From: Armatimonadota bacterium
Lineage (GTDB): Bacteria; Armatimonadota; UBA5829
Direction of reading: 5' to 3'
Assembly (NCBI GenBank): GCA_023474015.1
Contig: JAMCYN010000050.1
Span: 1 to 16,295 of the forward strand
DNA: 16,295 nucleotides
Position 1 is the stretch's first letter; each line of letters starts with the position of its first letter. The translations under genes were made by a program, and so were the position numbers. The notes beneath the pieces are model-generated. The model saw only the letters and a program-made list of their open reading frames with translations, was not told the DNA's origin and did no database searches. Below are positions 1-7,697 of this stretch, in pieces.

Positions 1-12
1 TCAGTGGAGTAA
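1..12 (+). CDS. Possible 3' end of an upstream gene (carA would be the expected neighbour)
   Basis: Bases 1-12 read Ser-Val-Glu-stop, with TAA at 10-12, two bases before the carB start codon. Such tight spacing is typical of a translationally coupled upstream gene, and carA (the small, glutamine amidotransferase subunit) commonly precedes carB. Only three codons are visible, so the identity is inference and the stop could be chance. Confidence 0.25.
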   Translation, partial: SVE

Positions 13-14
13 GA

Positions 15-3000
15 ATGCCAAAAAGAACCAACATAACAAAGATTCTGATAATCGGCAGTGGGCCGGTTGTGATAGGTCAGGGCAGCGAATATGACTTCGC
101 CGCAGCTCAGGCTTGCCGCGCCCTGCGCGACGAGGGCTACCGGGTAATTATTGTGAATTCAAACCCGGCTACGATATCAACGGACCCGTCGATGGTCGAC
201 CGCGCCCACATTGAGCCGCTGACCCTGGATTCACTTACGAAGATCATCGAAAAGGAAAAGCCCGACGCGCTGCTTGCCATGTTCGGCGGCGAGACCGCGC
301 TTTATCTTGCGGCGCTGCTGGATCGCGAAGGAGTTTTGAAGAAGAACGGCGTCGAGGTCATGGGCGCGAGCGCCGACTCGATCAACCGGGCCGAGGACCG
401 CGCCCTGTTTGCTCAAACGGCGCGCGGCGTCGGCATCGATATTCCCAACAGTGGCGCGGCGACCTCGATAGAGGACGGAATGCGAGTAATCCGCGAGGTA
501 GGTTTTCCCGCCGCGCTGCGACCGGCCTACACTACCGGCGGCGCAGGCGGCGCGATCTCCTACAACATCGAGGAGTTCGTGCAGATGCTCGCATTCGCGC
601 TCAAGATGAGCCCTACGGGACAGGTGTTGATCGAGCAATCCGTGCTGGGCTGGAAGGAGATCGAGATCGTCGTCTTGCGCGACAGCGCCGACAACGTCGT
701 GTGCGTCACCAGCCTCGAGAATATCGACCCGGCCGGCATCCATTCAGGCGATTCGGCGGTGGTCATTCCCGTCCAGACGATACCCGACTCCCAGCTCGCC
801 GCCCTCGAGGAAGCTTCCAAGAAGACCGTCAAGGCCCTCGGGATCACCGGCGCGGCGAGTATTCGTTATGCCATGGACGGCAAAGGCAAGGCCGTCATTC
901 TCGGTGTCACGCCATGCGTCGGCGGCGCGTCGGCTCTTGCGAGTCACGCAACCGGACTCTCAATCGCGCGAGCAGCCGCTAAGCTCGCCGTCGGCCTTAC
1001 TCTCGATGAAGTCGGCTGCTCGGCTTGGACAATGCCCTCGGGCTATTACACGGTGAAGCTGCCGCGATTCGCGTTCGAGAAATTTTCGGATTCTGACCAG
1101 ACCCTTGGCGCATCGATGAAATCCGTCGGGCAGGTCATAGCCATCGGCCGGACATTCGCCGAAGCTCTCCAGAAGGGCATTCGCTCGCTTGACATTTGCC
1201 GGTTCGGCCTGGGGGCCGACGGCGCGGACCCAGACGACAAGGACCGCCGCGACCCCGATCTTATCATCGAGAAGCTCGTCAAGCCCGACATCGACAGGCT
1301 CTTCTACATCCGCTATGCCCTGGAATCGGGTATGAGCGTCGATGAAATCTCGGGCCTGAGCGGCATCGACGCGTGGTTTATAGAGCGGATCAACGAACTC
1401 GTGCTCTTTGAGCACAAGCTTCAAGGCAAATCGCTCGTCGGCGTGCCCTCGGATATCCTGGAGGAGGCCAAGCGGCTCGGCTATTCCGACGTCCAGCTCG
1501 CGTATATGCTCGAGACCGACGAGGAGCAGGTCCGCGTCCGCCGCAAGGTGCTGGGTATCGGAACCGACTATGCCCATATCGGCAGCGCACTGTATTCGAC
1601 GCATAACTCCCTCTCCCCCGGGGGAGAGGGTTGGGGTGAGGGGGAGACCCCGGCTCCAAACACGGACAAGAAGAAAATCGTCATTCTCGGCGCCGGCCCA
1701 AACCGCATCGGCCAGGGCGGCGAGTTCGATTACTCAATAGCCCGGGCATCTCTTGCGCTGATCGACGAAGGCTGCGAGAGCGTGGTCGTCAACTCCAACC
1801 CGAACGCTATCTCGACCGATCCCGACTTTTCCACGAGGCTCTACCTGGCCCCATTGACTCGCGAGGACGTGCTCGCCGTGATCGAGCGCGAGAAGCCGGT
1901 CGGGATCATAGCTCAGTTGGGCGGCCCATCGGCCACCAGCCTCGGCGCGTGGCTTGAAAAGGTGGGAGTCCCGATTATTGGCAGTTCGATGACCAGTATC
2001 GACTGCGTCACCGACCGTGGCCTGTTCACCCAACTCCTGCGCAAGCTCGATCTCCGCCAGATGGAGAACGACTCCGCCTCATCGATTGACGAGGCCCTGC
2101 GTAAGGCCGCGAAAATCGGCTACCCCGTCTTGGTCAGGCCCAGCCTGATCCAGCACGGACGCGACCGTACTATCGTCTATGAGGGCGATGATCTGGAAGC
2201 AATCCTGCGACCCGCGCTTGAAACATCGCCGGAGCACACGGTGCTTATTTACAAGTTCCTTGAGGACGCCACCGAAGTGAGCGTGGACGCGATCTCAGAC
2301 GGCGAAAACGTTATCGTCTGCGGCGTGATGGAGCACATAGAGCAGGCCGGTGTGCATGCCGGCGACAGCGCGTGTTCGCTCCCGCCGCACAGCCTGCCTG
2401 AGGAAACCGTAAATGAGATCAAGCGCCAAGCCAGCCTGCTCGCGACCGAACTCGGCATCCGTGGCCTGATCAACTCACGCTACGCCGTCAAAGGCGGTCA
2501 GGTATTCGTATTGAACGCCAACCCCGGCGCGAGCAGGACTATTCCGTTCGTGAGCAAGGCGACCGGCATCGCGTGGGCGGGGGTCGCCGCTCGAATCCTG
2601 CTCGGCAAGTCTCTGAAGGCGCAGGGCATAACATCCGAGGTCACGCCCAGCCACGTATCGGTTAAGGAAGCCGTGTTCCCATTCATTCGCTTCCCCGGCG
2701 CGGACGTCGTGCTCGGCCCCGAGATGAAATCCTCCGGCCAGGTGATGGGGATCAACGCCAACTTCGGCGGCGCATACATGAAGGCCCAGATCGCCGCCGA
2801 CCAGGACCTCCCCCAATCCGGCACGGTCTTTCTGAGCGTTGCGGACCGCGACAAGAAGGACGTCGGCGAAATTGGACGCAAGCTCAATGAGCTAGGCTTC
2901 GACATCGCCGCCACCCGTGGCACAGCCAAGGCTCTGAAAGAAGCCGGGGTGGACGCGCGCGTGATCTCGAAGATCGGCGAGGGACGCCCCGACGCCACTG

Positions 3001-3212
3001 ACCTCATCAAGAACGGCGACATCGACCTGATCGTCAACACCCGCAGCGGCAAGAAACCGCGCAGCCACGAGATCACCATACGTAGCGCGATGGTCGCCCG
3101 TGGCATTCCGATCATCACCACGATCGCTGGAGCAAAAGCGACACTCTTCGGCATGGAGACCGTCCGCTCCCACGGCTCCGAACCCCGCAGCTTGCAGGAT
3201 TATATGCCGTAA
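15..3212 (+). CDS. carB: Carbamoyl-phosphate synthase large subunit (CarB) homologue with altered active sites
   Basis: CarB makes carbamoyl phosphate for pyrimidine and arginine synthesis from bicarbonate, ammonia and two ATP. The 1065-aa length fits the family (about 1070). Order: first ATP-grasp half about 1-400 (GSGPVVIGQ near the N-terminus, RPAYTTGGAGG, GWKEIE, GIHSGDS), oligomerisation region about 400-525, linker 529-550, second half about 550-930 (GAGPNRIGQGGEFDY, EHIEQAGVHAGDSACSLP, PFVSKATG), and an MGS-like allosteric domain from about 934 (KIGEGRPDATDLI, VNTRSGKKP). GGAG at 6-9 supports the start at 15. Against E. coli CarB, Q285/E299/N301/R303 correspond to R284/G297/T299/C301, and Q829/E841/R845 to R822/N834/G838; only N843 is kept (N836). 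These are metal- or nucleotide-site positions, so this may be a non-canonical or inactive paralogue. The linker also contains a read-through repeat. The family call is certain; the activity is not. Confidence 0.93.
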   Translation: MPKRTNITKILIIGSGPVVIGQGSEYDFAAAQACRALRDEGYRVIIVNSNPATISTDPSMVDRAHIEPLTLDSLTKIIEKEKPDALLAMFGGETALYLAALLDREGVLKKNGVEVMGASADSINRAEDRALFAQTARGVGIDIPNSGAATSIEDGMRVIREVGFPAALRPAYTTGGAGGAISYNIEEFVQMLAFALKMSPTGQVLIEQSVLGWKEIEIVVLRDSADNVVCVTSLENIDPAGIHSGDSAVVIPVQTIPDSQLAALEEASKKTVKALGITGAASIRYAMDGKGKAVILGVTPCVGGASALASHATGLSIARAAAKLAVGLTLDEVGCSAWTMPSGYYTVKLPRFAFEKFSDSDQTLGASMKSVGQVIAIGRTFAEALQKGIRSLDICRFGLGADGADPDDKDRRDPDLIIEKLVKPDIDRLFYIRYALESGMSVDEISGLSGIDAWFIERINELVLFEHKLQGKSLVGVPSDILEEAKRLGYSDVQLAYMLETDEEQVRVRRKVLGIGTDYAHIGSALYSTHNSLSPGGEGWGEGETPAPNTDKKKIVILGAGPNRIGQGGEFDYSIARASLALIDEGCESVVVNSNPNAISTDPDFSTRLYLAPLTREDVLAVIEREKPVGIIAQLGGPSATSLGAWLEKVGVPIIGSSMTSIDCVTDRGLFTQLLRKLDLRQMENDSASSIDEALRKAAKIGYPVLVRPSLIQHGRDRTIVYEGDDLEAILRPALETSPEHTVLIYKFLEDATEVSVDAISDGENVIVCGVMEHIEQAGVHAGDSACSLPPHSLPEETVNEIKRQASLLATELGIRGLINSRYAVKGGQVFVLNANPGASRTIPFVSKATGIAWAGVAARILLGKSLKAQGITSEVTPSHVSVKEAVFPFIRFPGADVVLGPEMKSSGQVMGINANFGGAYMKAQIAADQDLPQSGTVFLSVADRDKKDVGEIGRKLNELGFDIAATRGTAKALKEAGVDARVISKIGEGRPDATDLIKNGDIDLIVNTRSGKKPRSHEITIRSAMVARGIPIITTIAGAKATLFGMETVRSHGSEPRSLQDYMP
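1609..1648 (+). repeat. GC-rich palindromic repeat read through inside carB
   Basis: Bases 1609-1619 and 1620-1630 form a perfect 22-bp palindrome (CCCTCTCCCCC and its complement), followed by TTGGGGTGAGGGGG. This type of palindrome plus G-rich tail is, from memory, a dispersed repeat found in many bacterial genomes. Here it is in frame and encodes roughly residues 533-543 (LSPGGEGWGEG), in the linker between the oligomerisation domain and the second synthetase half, where E. coli CarB is about 10 residues shorter. Insertion of a dispersed element is inference; the palindrome and the longer linker are seen directly. Confidence 0.7.
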
Positions 3213-3276
3213 GCCGCCCTTGCGCGGAGCATATGAACGTGATTACCATCGGCAGGGGCTTACACCATCTTGCTCA

Positions 3277-4155
3277 TCACAATAATCCTTCGTCTCGCAA
3301 TCGATTGACTACACCCACTGCGGACTCACTTCGATCGAGAGTATATATGTGTAACCCCGGCACTCCCGCCTCGAGCAACTCCGCACATTGGCGCGAGGCG
3401 AAATCAATTCCAAATGCCAACAGCGCTTCCTGGTCCCCCTCGGGCAAAGCCGCGATGCCCCGACGCACCTCATCAGTGACAGTCGCTCCACAAAGGCCGG
3501 CCAACATCTCCATCATTTTGACGCTGTAGATGGGCATCACCCCCGGCAAAATTGGGACCTCTATGCCAATAGCCCGGCATCGCTTAACAAAGTCGAAGAA
3601 AAATCCATTGTCATAGAAGTAGTTGGTGATGATATACTCAGCTCCCATATCCACTTTCAGCTTCAGGTATTCCAGGTCTTTCTCTTTGCTCACAGCTTCG
3701 ATATGCCCCTCGGGGTATCCTGCCACCCCTATGTGGAAGCTGTAAAGTGATTTTATGAATGGCACCAAATCGGAAGCGTGAGGCAAACTATCCGGATGCG
3801 GCTGGAAGTCTTTGTCTCGAGGAAGGTCTCCGCGCACGGCCAGGACATGGGTCACCCCTATCGCCTGATAGCTGTCCAGAACGGCAACGATGTCCTCCGG
3901 CCCCAATCCGTATGTAGCGAAATATGCGATTACTCGCAGCCCGTATTCGCGCTTTAACTTTTCCACGAGTTGACGTGAACCTTCCCGCGTCGATCCTCCG
4001 GCGCCGAATGTAACAGAAACGAAATCCGGTTTTAGGGCAGCCAACGTTTCGATTGCTTTCTCTAAGCCTTCGGCCGCCTTTTCGGACTTGGCGGGGAACA
4101 GTTCAAACGAGAGTGTAGGTTTTTGGCTCGTCTTCCAATTATCTGTCAGTTTCAT
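3277..4155 (-). CDS. metF: Methylenetetrahydrofolate reductase family protein (MetF-like)
   Basis: MetF reduces 5,10-methylene-THF to 5-methyl-THF with an FAD-containing TIM barrel, feeding methionine synthesis. The 292-aa protein matches the family length (E. coli 296). Recognisable motifs are SFELFPAK with the catalytic-type Glu18, VTFGAGGSTR (48-57), AVRGDLP with Asp110 (E. coli D120), GYPEGH (146-151), ILPGVMPI (202-209) and IYTLDRSE near the C-terminus. Two family landmarks differ: the HLTC segment reads YFAT (78-81), and the TQ-FFD motif reads TNYFYD, so E. coli Gln183 corresponds to Asn178. The start is supported by TGAGGT at 4170-4165. It converges on carB with a 64-bp gap. A 66-aa gene lies upstream on the same strand, separated by a hairpin. 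Family assignment is strong; exact substrate and cofactor preference are less certain. Confidence 0.85.
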   Translation of the reverse strand: MKLTDNWKTSQKPTLSFELFPAKSEKAAEGLEKAIETLAALKPDFVSVTFGAGGSTREGSRQLVEKLKREYGLRVIAYFATYGLGPEDIVAVLDSYQAIGVTHVLAVRGDLPRDKDFQPHPDSLPHASDLVPFIKSLYSFHIGVAGYPEGHIEAVSKEKDLEYLKLKVDMGAEYIITNYFYDNGFFFDFVKRCRAIGIEVPILPGVMPIYSVKMMEMLAGLCGATVTDEVRRGIAALPEGDQEALLAFGIDFASRQCAELLEAGVPGLHIYTLDRSESAVGVVNRLRDEGLL

Positions 4156-4266
4156 GCAATTACTACCTCAAGAGTCGTACCCGATGGACCGGGAAATTTG
4201 TTGCCGGACGATCAAAGCTTCACCACGCAGTCCACGTAATCCTCCCGCACATTCCATTACTACAAA

Positions 4267-4294
4267 GGGCACGCCACCGAAAGGTGGCGTGCCC
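4267..4294 (-). terminator. 12-bp perfect hairpin after the 66-aa gene
   Basis: GGGCACGCCACC (4267-4278) and its complement (4283-4294) enclose a 4-base loop. On the minus strand it starts 29 bases beyond the 66-aa gene's stop and is followed by TTTGTAG, a weak T-tract. It is best read as a terminator or attenuator between this gene and metF; on the plus strand the loop would be GAAA but there is no T-tract. Confidence 0.65.
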
Positions 4295-4322
4295 CGTATG
4301 TCAACTTCGAGCGGATTGTCCG

Positions 4323-4523
4323 CTAGCTCTTGATTATCTCAAGTTCATTCATCTTAAAGCAATGGAGGATGGTCTCCCTGCGATGAGGGAATGTTATAGG
4401 CCGGTGCTTCACGATAAGCGACTCTCCGCCGTCTTCCGCGCCCAATACCTTGCCAAGCATCCCATCATACTCATCCCTGGTCTTCATCCTCACAATTGCA
4501 CCCGAGAGCTTCGTCTGTGTCAT
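4323..4523 (-). CDS. Small basic protein of unknown function (66 aa)
   Basis: A 66-residue protein starting MTQTKLSGAIVRMKTRDEYD and ending NELEIIKS. I do not recognise the family. The ATG at 4523 is chosen because GGGGAGGT (4538-4531) sits 7 bases upstream; the in-frame GTG at 4532 overlaps that site. There is no signal peptide or membrane segment. The pattern GAIVRMK...GMLGKVLG...SLIVKHRP looks like short beta strands separated by glycine turns, suggesting a small barrel, but that is a guess. It lies upstream of metF on the same strand with a hairpin between them, and downstream of a possibly structured leader. The very good ribosome-binding site is the main reason to call it real. Confidence 0.62.
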   Translation of the reverse strand: MTQTKLSGAIVRMKTRDEYDGMLGKVLGAEDGGESLIVKHRPITFPHRRETILHCFKMNELEIIKS

Positions 4524-4542
4524 CTTAGACACCTCCCCTGAT

Positions 4543-4731
4543 TGCGGGTCGTTACCAGGTTATCCTGACTAAAGATAAGAGCCCCGCATGTGCCGTGTGT
4601 CTACCGAGTTTTTGAACCCTAGCGAACTAGGGCGGAACCCACTGACGTTCCTCGCGATTTCCCGATTGCTCGAGACTGCCACTTGGAATCGCCAAGTAAG
4701 GATTCCTGCAATTTTGAGTGTCGGCTCAAAA
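4543..4731 (-). other. Hairpin-dense candidate leader RNA upstream of the 66-aa gene
   Basis: Six stems lie in 190 bp: TGCGGG 4543-4548 with 4583-4588, enclosing TTATC 4560-4564 with 4574-4578; CCCTAG 4617-4622 with 4627-4632 (UUCG loop on the minus strand); GGAAC 4634-4638 with 4647-4651; an imperfect stem in 4651-4674; ACTTGG 4681-4686 with 4692-4697; and TTTTGAG 4712-4718 with 4725-4731. The ACTTGG stem is mutually exclusive with GGAATC 4685-4690 pairing to 4701-4706. A minus-strand promoter candidate at 4823-4795 would place all of this in a leader of about 260 nt. A cis-regulatory RNA or small RNA is possible; no known riboswitch class was recognised. An open frame at 4754-4569 lacks a clear ribosome-binding site and I do not call it. 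Confidence 0.4.
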
Positions 4732-4794
4732 CTTCCTCGACTAATCACGTACACCGCAGGGCCCTGAATCTACCCATTATCGGCTGCCATGTGT

Positions 4795-4823
4795 ATCTTA
4801 CCACATTGATAGAGGCTTTACAA
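4795..4823 (-). promoter_or_regulatory. Candidate promoter for the minus-strand leader, 66-aa gene and perhaps metF
   Basis: On the minus strand TTGTAA (4823-4818) is separated by 17 bases from TAAGAT (4800-4795). Each box matches the consensus at 4 of 6 positions. It lies back-to-back with the phosphatase promoter at 4831-4859, making this a compact divergent control region. Confidence 0.4.
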
Positions 4824-4830
4824 CCTCCAA

Positions 4831-4859
4831 TTGACAGCTTGCCCAGCCGATGATATATT
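4831..4859 (+). promoter_or_regulatory. Sigma-70-type promoter for the phosphatase gene
   Basis: TTGACA (4831-4836), a 17-bp spacer and TATATT (4854-4859). Transcription would start near 4866, about 93 nt before the start codon at 4959. Confidence 0.8.
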
Positions 4860-4958
4860 CATGAGGGGTTCTCAAGAAATGAGGCCCGAGGCCCGAACTG
4901 GACCGCCTTACATCATCACGCATCCTCGTCCAATATCTCCCATCAACGGAGACGCCCT

Positions 4959-7238
4959 ATGCTCAAAGGCATAGCAAAAGCCGACGATAACGACTCGCCC
5001 GGAAATAACTACGGGATCGTTGTCGCACTCGCTAACCTCTCGAAAACGCTCAGCGGCGCCGAGACGGACTCGACCTTCACTGCGGCGGCGGACGCGGGCG
5101 CAACCCTTTTGCACGTCTCCAAGGTGGTAGTGTTCCTGCGCGACGAAAACGGCGACCTGACGGTCGGCGGCAGCGTGGGCATGAAATTGGATCAGGACAT
5201 GCTCACCGTCGCCGAGATCGTGGCGCGCGCTTCGCTTGCATCTTCCGGCTCCGTTACCTACCCGCACGCTTCACTGCACTCGAACGATATGGGCCAAATG
5301 GCGAGGAAAGCTAAGATCGCCGCCGCCGTGGGGGTGCCTATGCGGGTCGGAGAGACAAACGTCGGCGTCATCGTGGCGATGACCGAGCGGGCCCATATCT
5401 TCACCCCCGCCGATGTCGAGCTGCTGCACGTAGTGGCAAGCCAGGCGGCGCTGGCGGCGTGGAAGGCCAAAGGCTCGGCGCTGAGAAACGTGAGCACCCC
5501 CGAGGATCAGGACGAGCTTATCCGGCTCGCGGACCGCAAGATTCAGGAGCTGTCGCTGGTCAACCGGGTCAGCGAGGCGGTTAACTCAACGCTGGACCTT
5601 GAAAAGCTCCTCGACATCGCCCTCGAACAGAGCATGGCGGCGGTGGGAGCCGACGCGGGCTCGCTGATGCTGGTAAGCAACGAGACGAACAGGCTGGAGA
5701 TAGTCGCATCGCGCGGGCTGGCCACGGATCACGTTCGGAAGACTTCGCAGCAGGTAGGAACGAGCATCGCCGGATGGGTTGCGGAGCACGGCGAGAGCGC
5801 CCTGATTACCGACGCGAGAAAAGACCTGCGTTTCCGGATGCCGTTCTTCCGTGACAGCATTAATTCCGCCGCGTCGGTGCCGCTGAAGGTGAAGGACACC
5901 GTCATCGGCGTGCTTAACGTCAACACGGCCCATCCCGACAAGACCTTCGACGAGCGGGACCTGGAAATCCTCGGGACGGTCGCGAACCAGATGGCGGTTG
6001 CTATCGAGAACGCCCGTCTCTACGCCCGTGTGAACATGCGCACGAAGCAGCTCGGGAGCCTCCTGCGGATATCCAAGACCGTCACCTCCACGCTGAACCT
6101 CGATGATATTCTACGCCAGCTCTCCGACGAGATATGCAAGGTGTTTGGGCTCGATGTATGCGTGCTGCTTCTGCTCGATGAGTTGAGCGAGCGCTTCAGG
6201 TTCGGGCACGCATTCGGACTCAAGACCAGGCGCAAGTATGTGTATTACGACCTTGCGGCCCCGTTCGCGGCCAGGGTGAAACACACCGGCTCCAAGTTGA
6301 TCGTGCGCAACATCGCGGCCTCGCCGACGCTGCGAACCGACATATCCAGGTCCGAGGGCTTGAGGAGCGCGATTTGTATACCTATTAAGAATAGAGGCAA
6401 GCTGGTGGCGGTCGCCGTTGGGTTCTCGAGGCGCAACGAGCCTTACACAAAGTCCCAGGAACACATCATCAGACCGCTGGGCGATCTGGCCGGAGTAGCG
6501 ATCAACAATGCCAGGATGTACCACCAGAAGTATAAGATGGCCGAGATGCTCCGGCAGAAACTGGTCCCATCAGACATTCCGGATATCGCTGGGCTCGACA
6601 TAGGCCACAAGTTCGTTCCCGCGCACGGTGTCGGCGGTGACTACTACGACTTCATCATGTGCGGCCCAGGCAGGATCGGGGTAGTGGTCGGAGATGTCGC
6701 CGGCAGCGATGTCGAGGCCGCCGAGTATACGACCATGGGCAAGTACGTGCTTCGCACCTACGCGCGCGAGTGCTCGTCACCCGCCGAGGTTCTGGCGAAG
6801 ACGAACGACATGGTCTGCGAGGACACACGCACGGAGATGTTCATCAGCCTGTTTTACGGCGTGGTCGACGTAGCCCGTAAGAGGCTAACCTACGCGAACG
6901 CCGGGTGCGAGCCCGCGATATTCTACAAAGCGGCCGATAAGACCGTGCGTACGCTCGCGGCGGACGGCATGCTCCTCGGCATCAAACCTGGAATGTCCTA
7001 CGGTGAACAGGTGTTGGACCTCGCGTTGGGGGATGTGCTTCTGGTGTATACGGATGGAATAGTCGAGGCGAGTGTCGCTAACGCGCGGTTCGGCAGAGAG
7101 CGGGCGATGGACCTCGTAGCCTCGAATGCCCATCTGTCCGCGCAAGACATAACCGACCGCCTCCACGATGCCCTGCTCGAGTTCGGCCACGGCCGGATTA
7201 CGGACGATGTTGCTATGGTTGTTATCAAGGTCCGATAG
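4959..7238 (+). CDS. Triple-GAF PP2C/SpoIIE-type serine phosphatase
   Basis: A 759-aa cytosolic signalling protein. Three GAF-like sensor modules cover roughly residues 17-170, 197-355 and 364-521; modules two and three begin with the usual helical LVNRVSEAVNSTLDLEKLL-type sequence and end in IENARLY or INNARMY. A short linker (MAEMLRQKLVPSDIP) leads into a PP2C-like phosphatase domain from about 545. Metal-site motifs are present: GGDYYDF (559-565), GDVAG (578-582), TDG (698-700) and TDDVAM (748-753). Such proteins usually dephosphorylate anti-sigma-factor antagonists in partner-switching systems, with GAF domains sensing ligands or redox; no partner is seen in this window. GGAG at 4948-4951 supports the start. 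The usual GDVSGKG reads GDVAGSD and NAGHNP reads NAGCEP, which are conservative departures. No transmembrane segment is seen. Confidence 0.9.
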   Translation: MLKGIAKADDNDSPGNNYGIVVALANLSKTLSGAETDSTFTAAADAGATLLHVSKVVVFLRDENGDLTVGGSVGMKLDQDMLTVAEIVARASLASSGSVTYPHASLHSNDMGQMARKAKIAAAVGVPMRVGETNVGVIVAMTERAHIFTPADVELLHVVASQAALAAWKAKGSALRNVSTPEDQDELIRLADRKIQELSLVNRVSEAVNSTLDLEKLLDIALEQSMAAVGADAGSLMLVSNETNRLEIVASRGLATDHVRKTSQQVGTSIAGWVAEHGESALITDARKDLRFRMPFFRDSINSAASVPLKVKDTVIGVLNVNTAHPDKTFDERDLEILGTVANQMAVAIENARLYARVNMRTKQLGSLLRISKTVTSTLNLDDILRQLSDEICKVFGLDVCVLLLLDELSERFRFGHAFGLKTRRKYVYYDLAAPFAARVKHTGSKLIVRNIAASPTLRTDISRSEGLRSAICIPIKNRGKLVAVAVGFSRRNEPYTKSQEHIIRPLGDLAGVAINNARMYHQKYKMAEMLRQKLVPSDIPDIAGLDIGHKFVPAHGVGGDYYDFIMCGPGRIGVVVGDVAGSDVEAAEYTTMGKYVLRTYARECSSPAEVLAKTNDMVCEDTRTEMFISLFYGVVDVARKRLTYANAGCEPAIFYKAADKTVRTLAADGMLLGIKPGMSYGEQVLDLALGDVLLVYTDGIVEASVANARFGRERAMDLVASNAHLSAQDITDRLHDALLEFGHGRITDDVAMVVIKVR

Positions 7239-7320
7239 ATTGGAACGGGATGTCCATACTCGACCAACCGACAGGACGGAGTTAACGATAAACTGAACCT
7301 GGAACGGGAGAGGACCGGAG

Positions 7321-7692
7321 TTATCCACGGCCTTTTCGCATGGACTTGATGTAGTTGGTGATGTTCTGAAACTCACCCAGCACGAACTCCGCATCTTGGG
7401 CGGTTAACGACTTCATCACGCGTTCAACCTCACGCGCGGGGCCGCACCAGGGCTGTCCCGAGTATACGGCGATAAGCTCGTAAGTCTCCACCTCCAACGC
7501 TTCCGCCAGCCGCACCAGCGCGCTCAGAGATGGAATCCCATGCCCGATCTCCAGTTTGGCAATGTAGTTTGCGCTCAGACCGGACTTCTCGGCCAACTGC
7601 TCCTGAGTAATCCCCAAGGACTTGCGGCGCTCTCGCATCCTTTCAGCCAGCGTATCGAGCAGTCGGTTTATCTTTGCCTGTCTCCTCATCAT
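7321..7692 (-). CDS. XRE-family helix-turn-helix transcriptional regulator
   Basis: A 123-aa protein with an HTH_3 domain at about residues 13-70: ERMRERRKSLGITQEQLAEK, then SGLSANYIAKLEIGHGIPS and LVRLAEALEV. The C-terminal 50 residues (REVERVMKSLTAQDAEFVLGE) are helical and may dimerise. It probably acts as a DNA-binding repressor. It is divergently arranged with the gene for the 993-aa secreted protein, and the shared 7693-7928 region holds repeats suited to operators, so control of that gene and of itself is likely but inferred. The start is uncertain: two ATGs (7692 and 7689) stand side by side and no ribosome-binding site precedes them. A candidate -10 box 5 bases upstream would make the transcript leaderless. 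The gene converges on the phosphatase with an 82-bp gap in which I see no clear terminator. Confidence 0.88.
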   Translation of the reverse strand: MMRRQAKINRLLDTLAERMRERRKSLGITQEQLAEKSGLSANYIAKLEIGHGIPSLSALVRLAEALEVETYELIAVYSGQPWCGPAREVERVMKSLTAQDAEFVLGEFQNITNYIKSMRKGRG

Positions 7693-7697
7693 ACCGA

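Noticed and set aside
960..1604. 214-codon minus-strand frame inside carB (and similar frames at 231-743 and 2498-3154)
   Set aside because: All are opposite conserved CarB sequence and show no recognisable motif; shadow frames.
3213..3276. Terminator between the convergent carB and metF genes
   Set aside because: Only a 7-bp GTAAGCC/GGCTTAC pairing about 40 bases apart was found; too weak to call.
4212..4235. Seven-codon frame (GTG start, TGA stop) after a GGGAGG on the minus strand upstream of metF, possible leader peptide
   Set aside because: It is too short to separate from chance, and its codons show no amino-acid bias tied to methionine or folate.
4569..4754. 61-codon minus-strand frame in the gene-free stretch
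   Set aside because: It lacks a clear ribosome-binding site and coincides with the run of hairpins, so a structured RNA explains the sequence better.
4543..4800. Known riboswitch, tmRNA, RNase P RNA, SRP RNA or tRNA in the hairpin-rich region
   Set aside because: None of the conserved core sequences of the SAM, cobalamin, T-box or c-di-GMP classes, or of these stable RNAs, could be found by eye.
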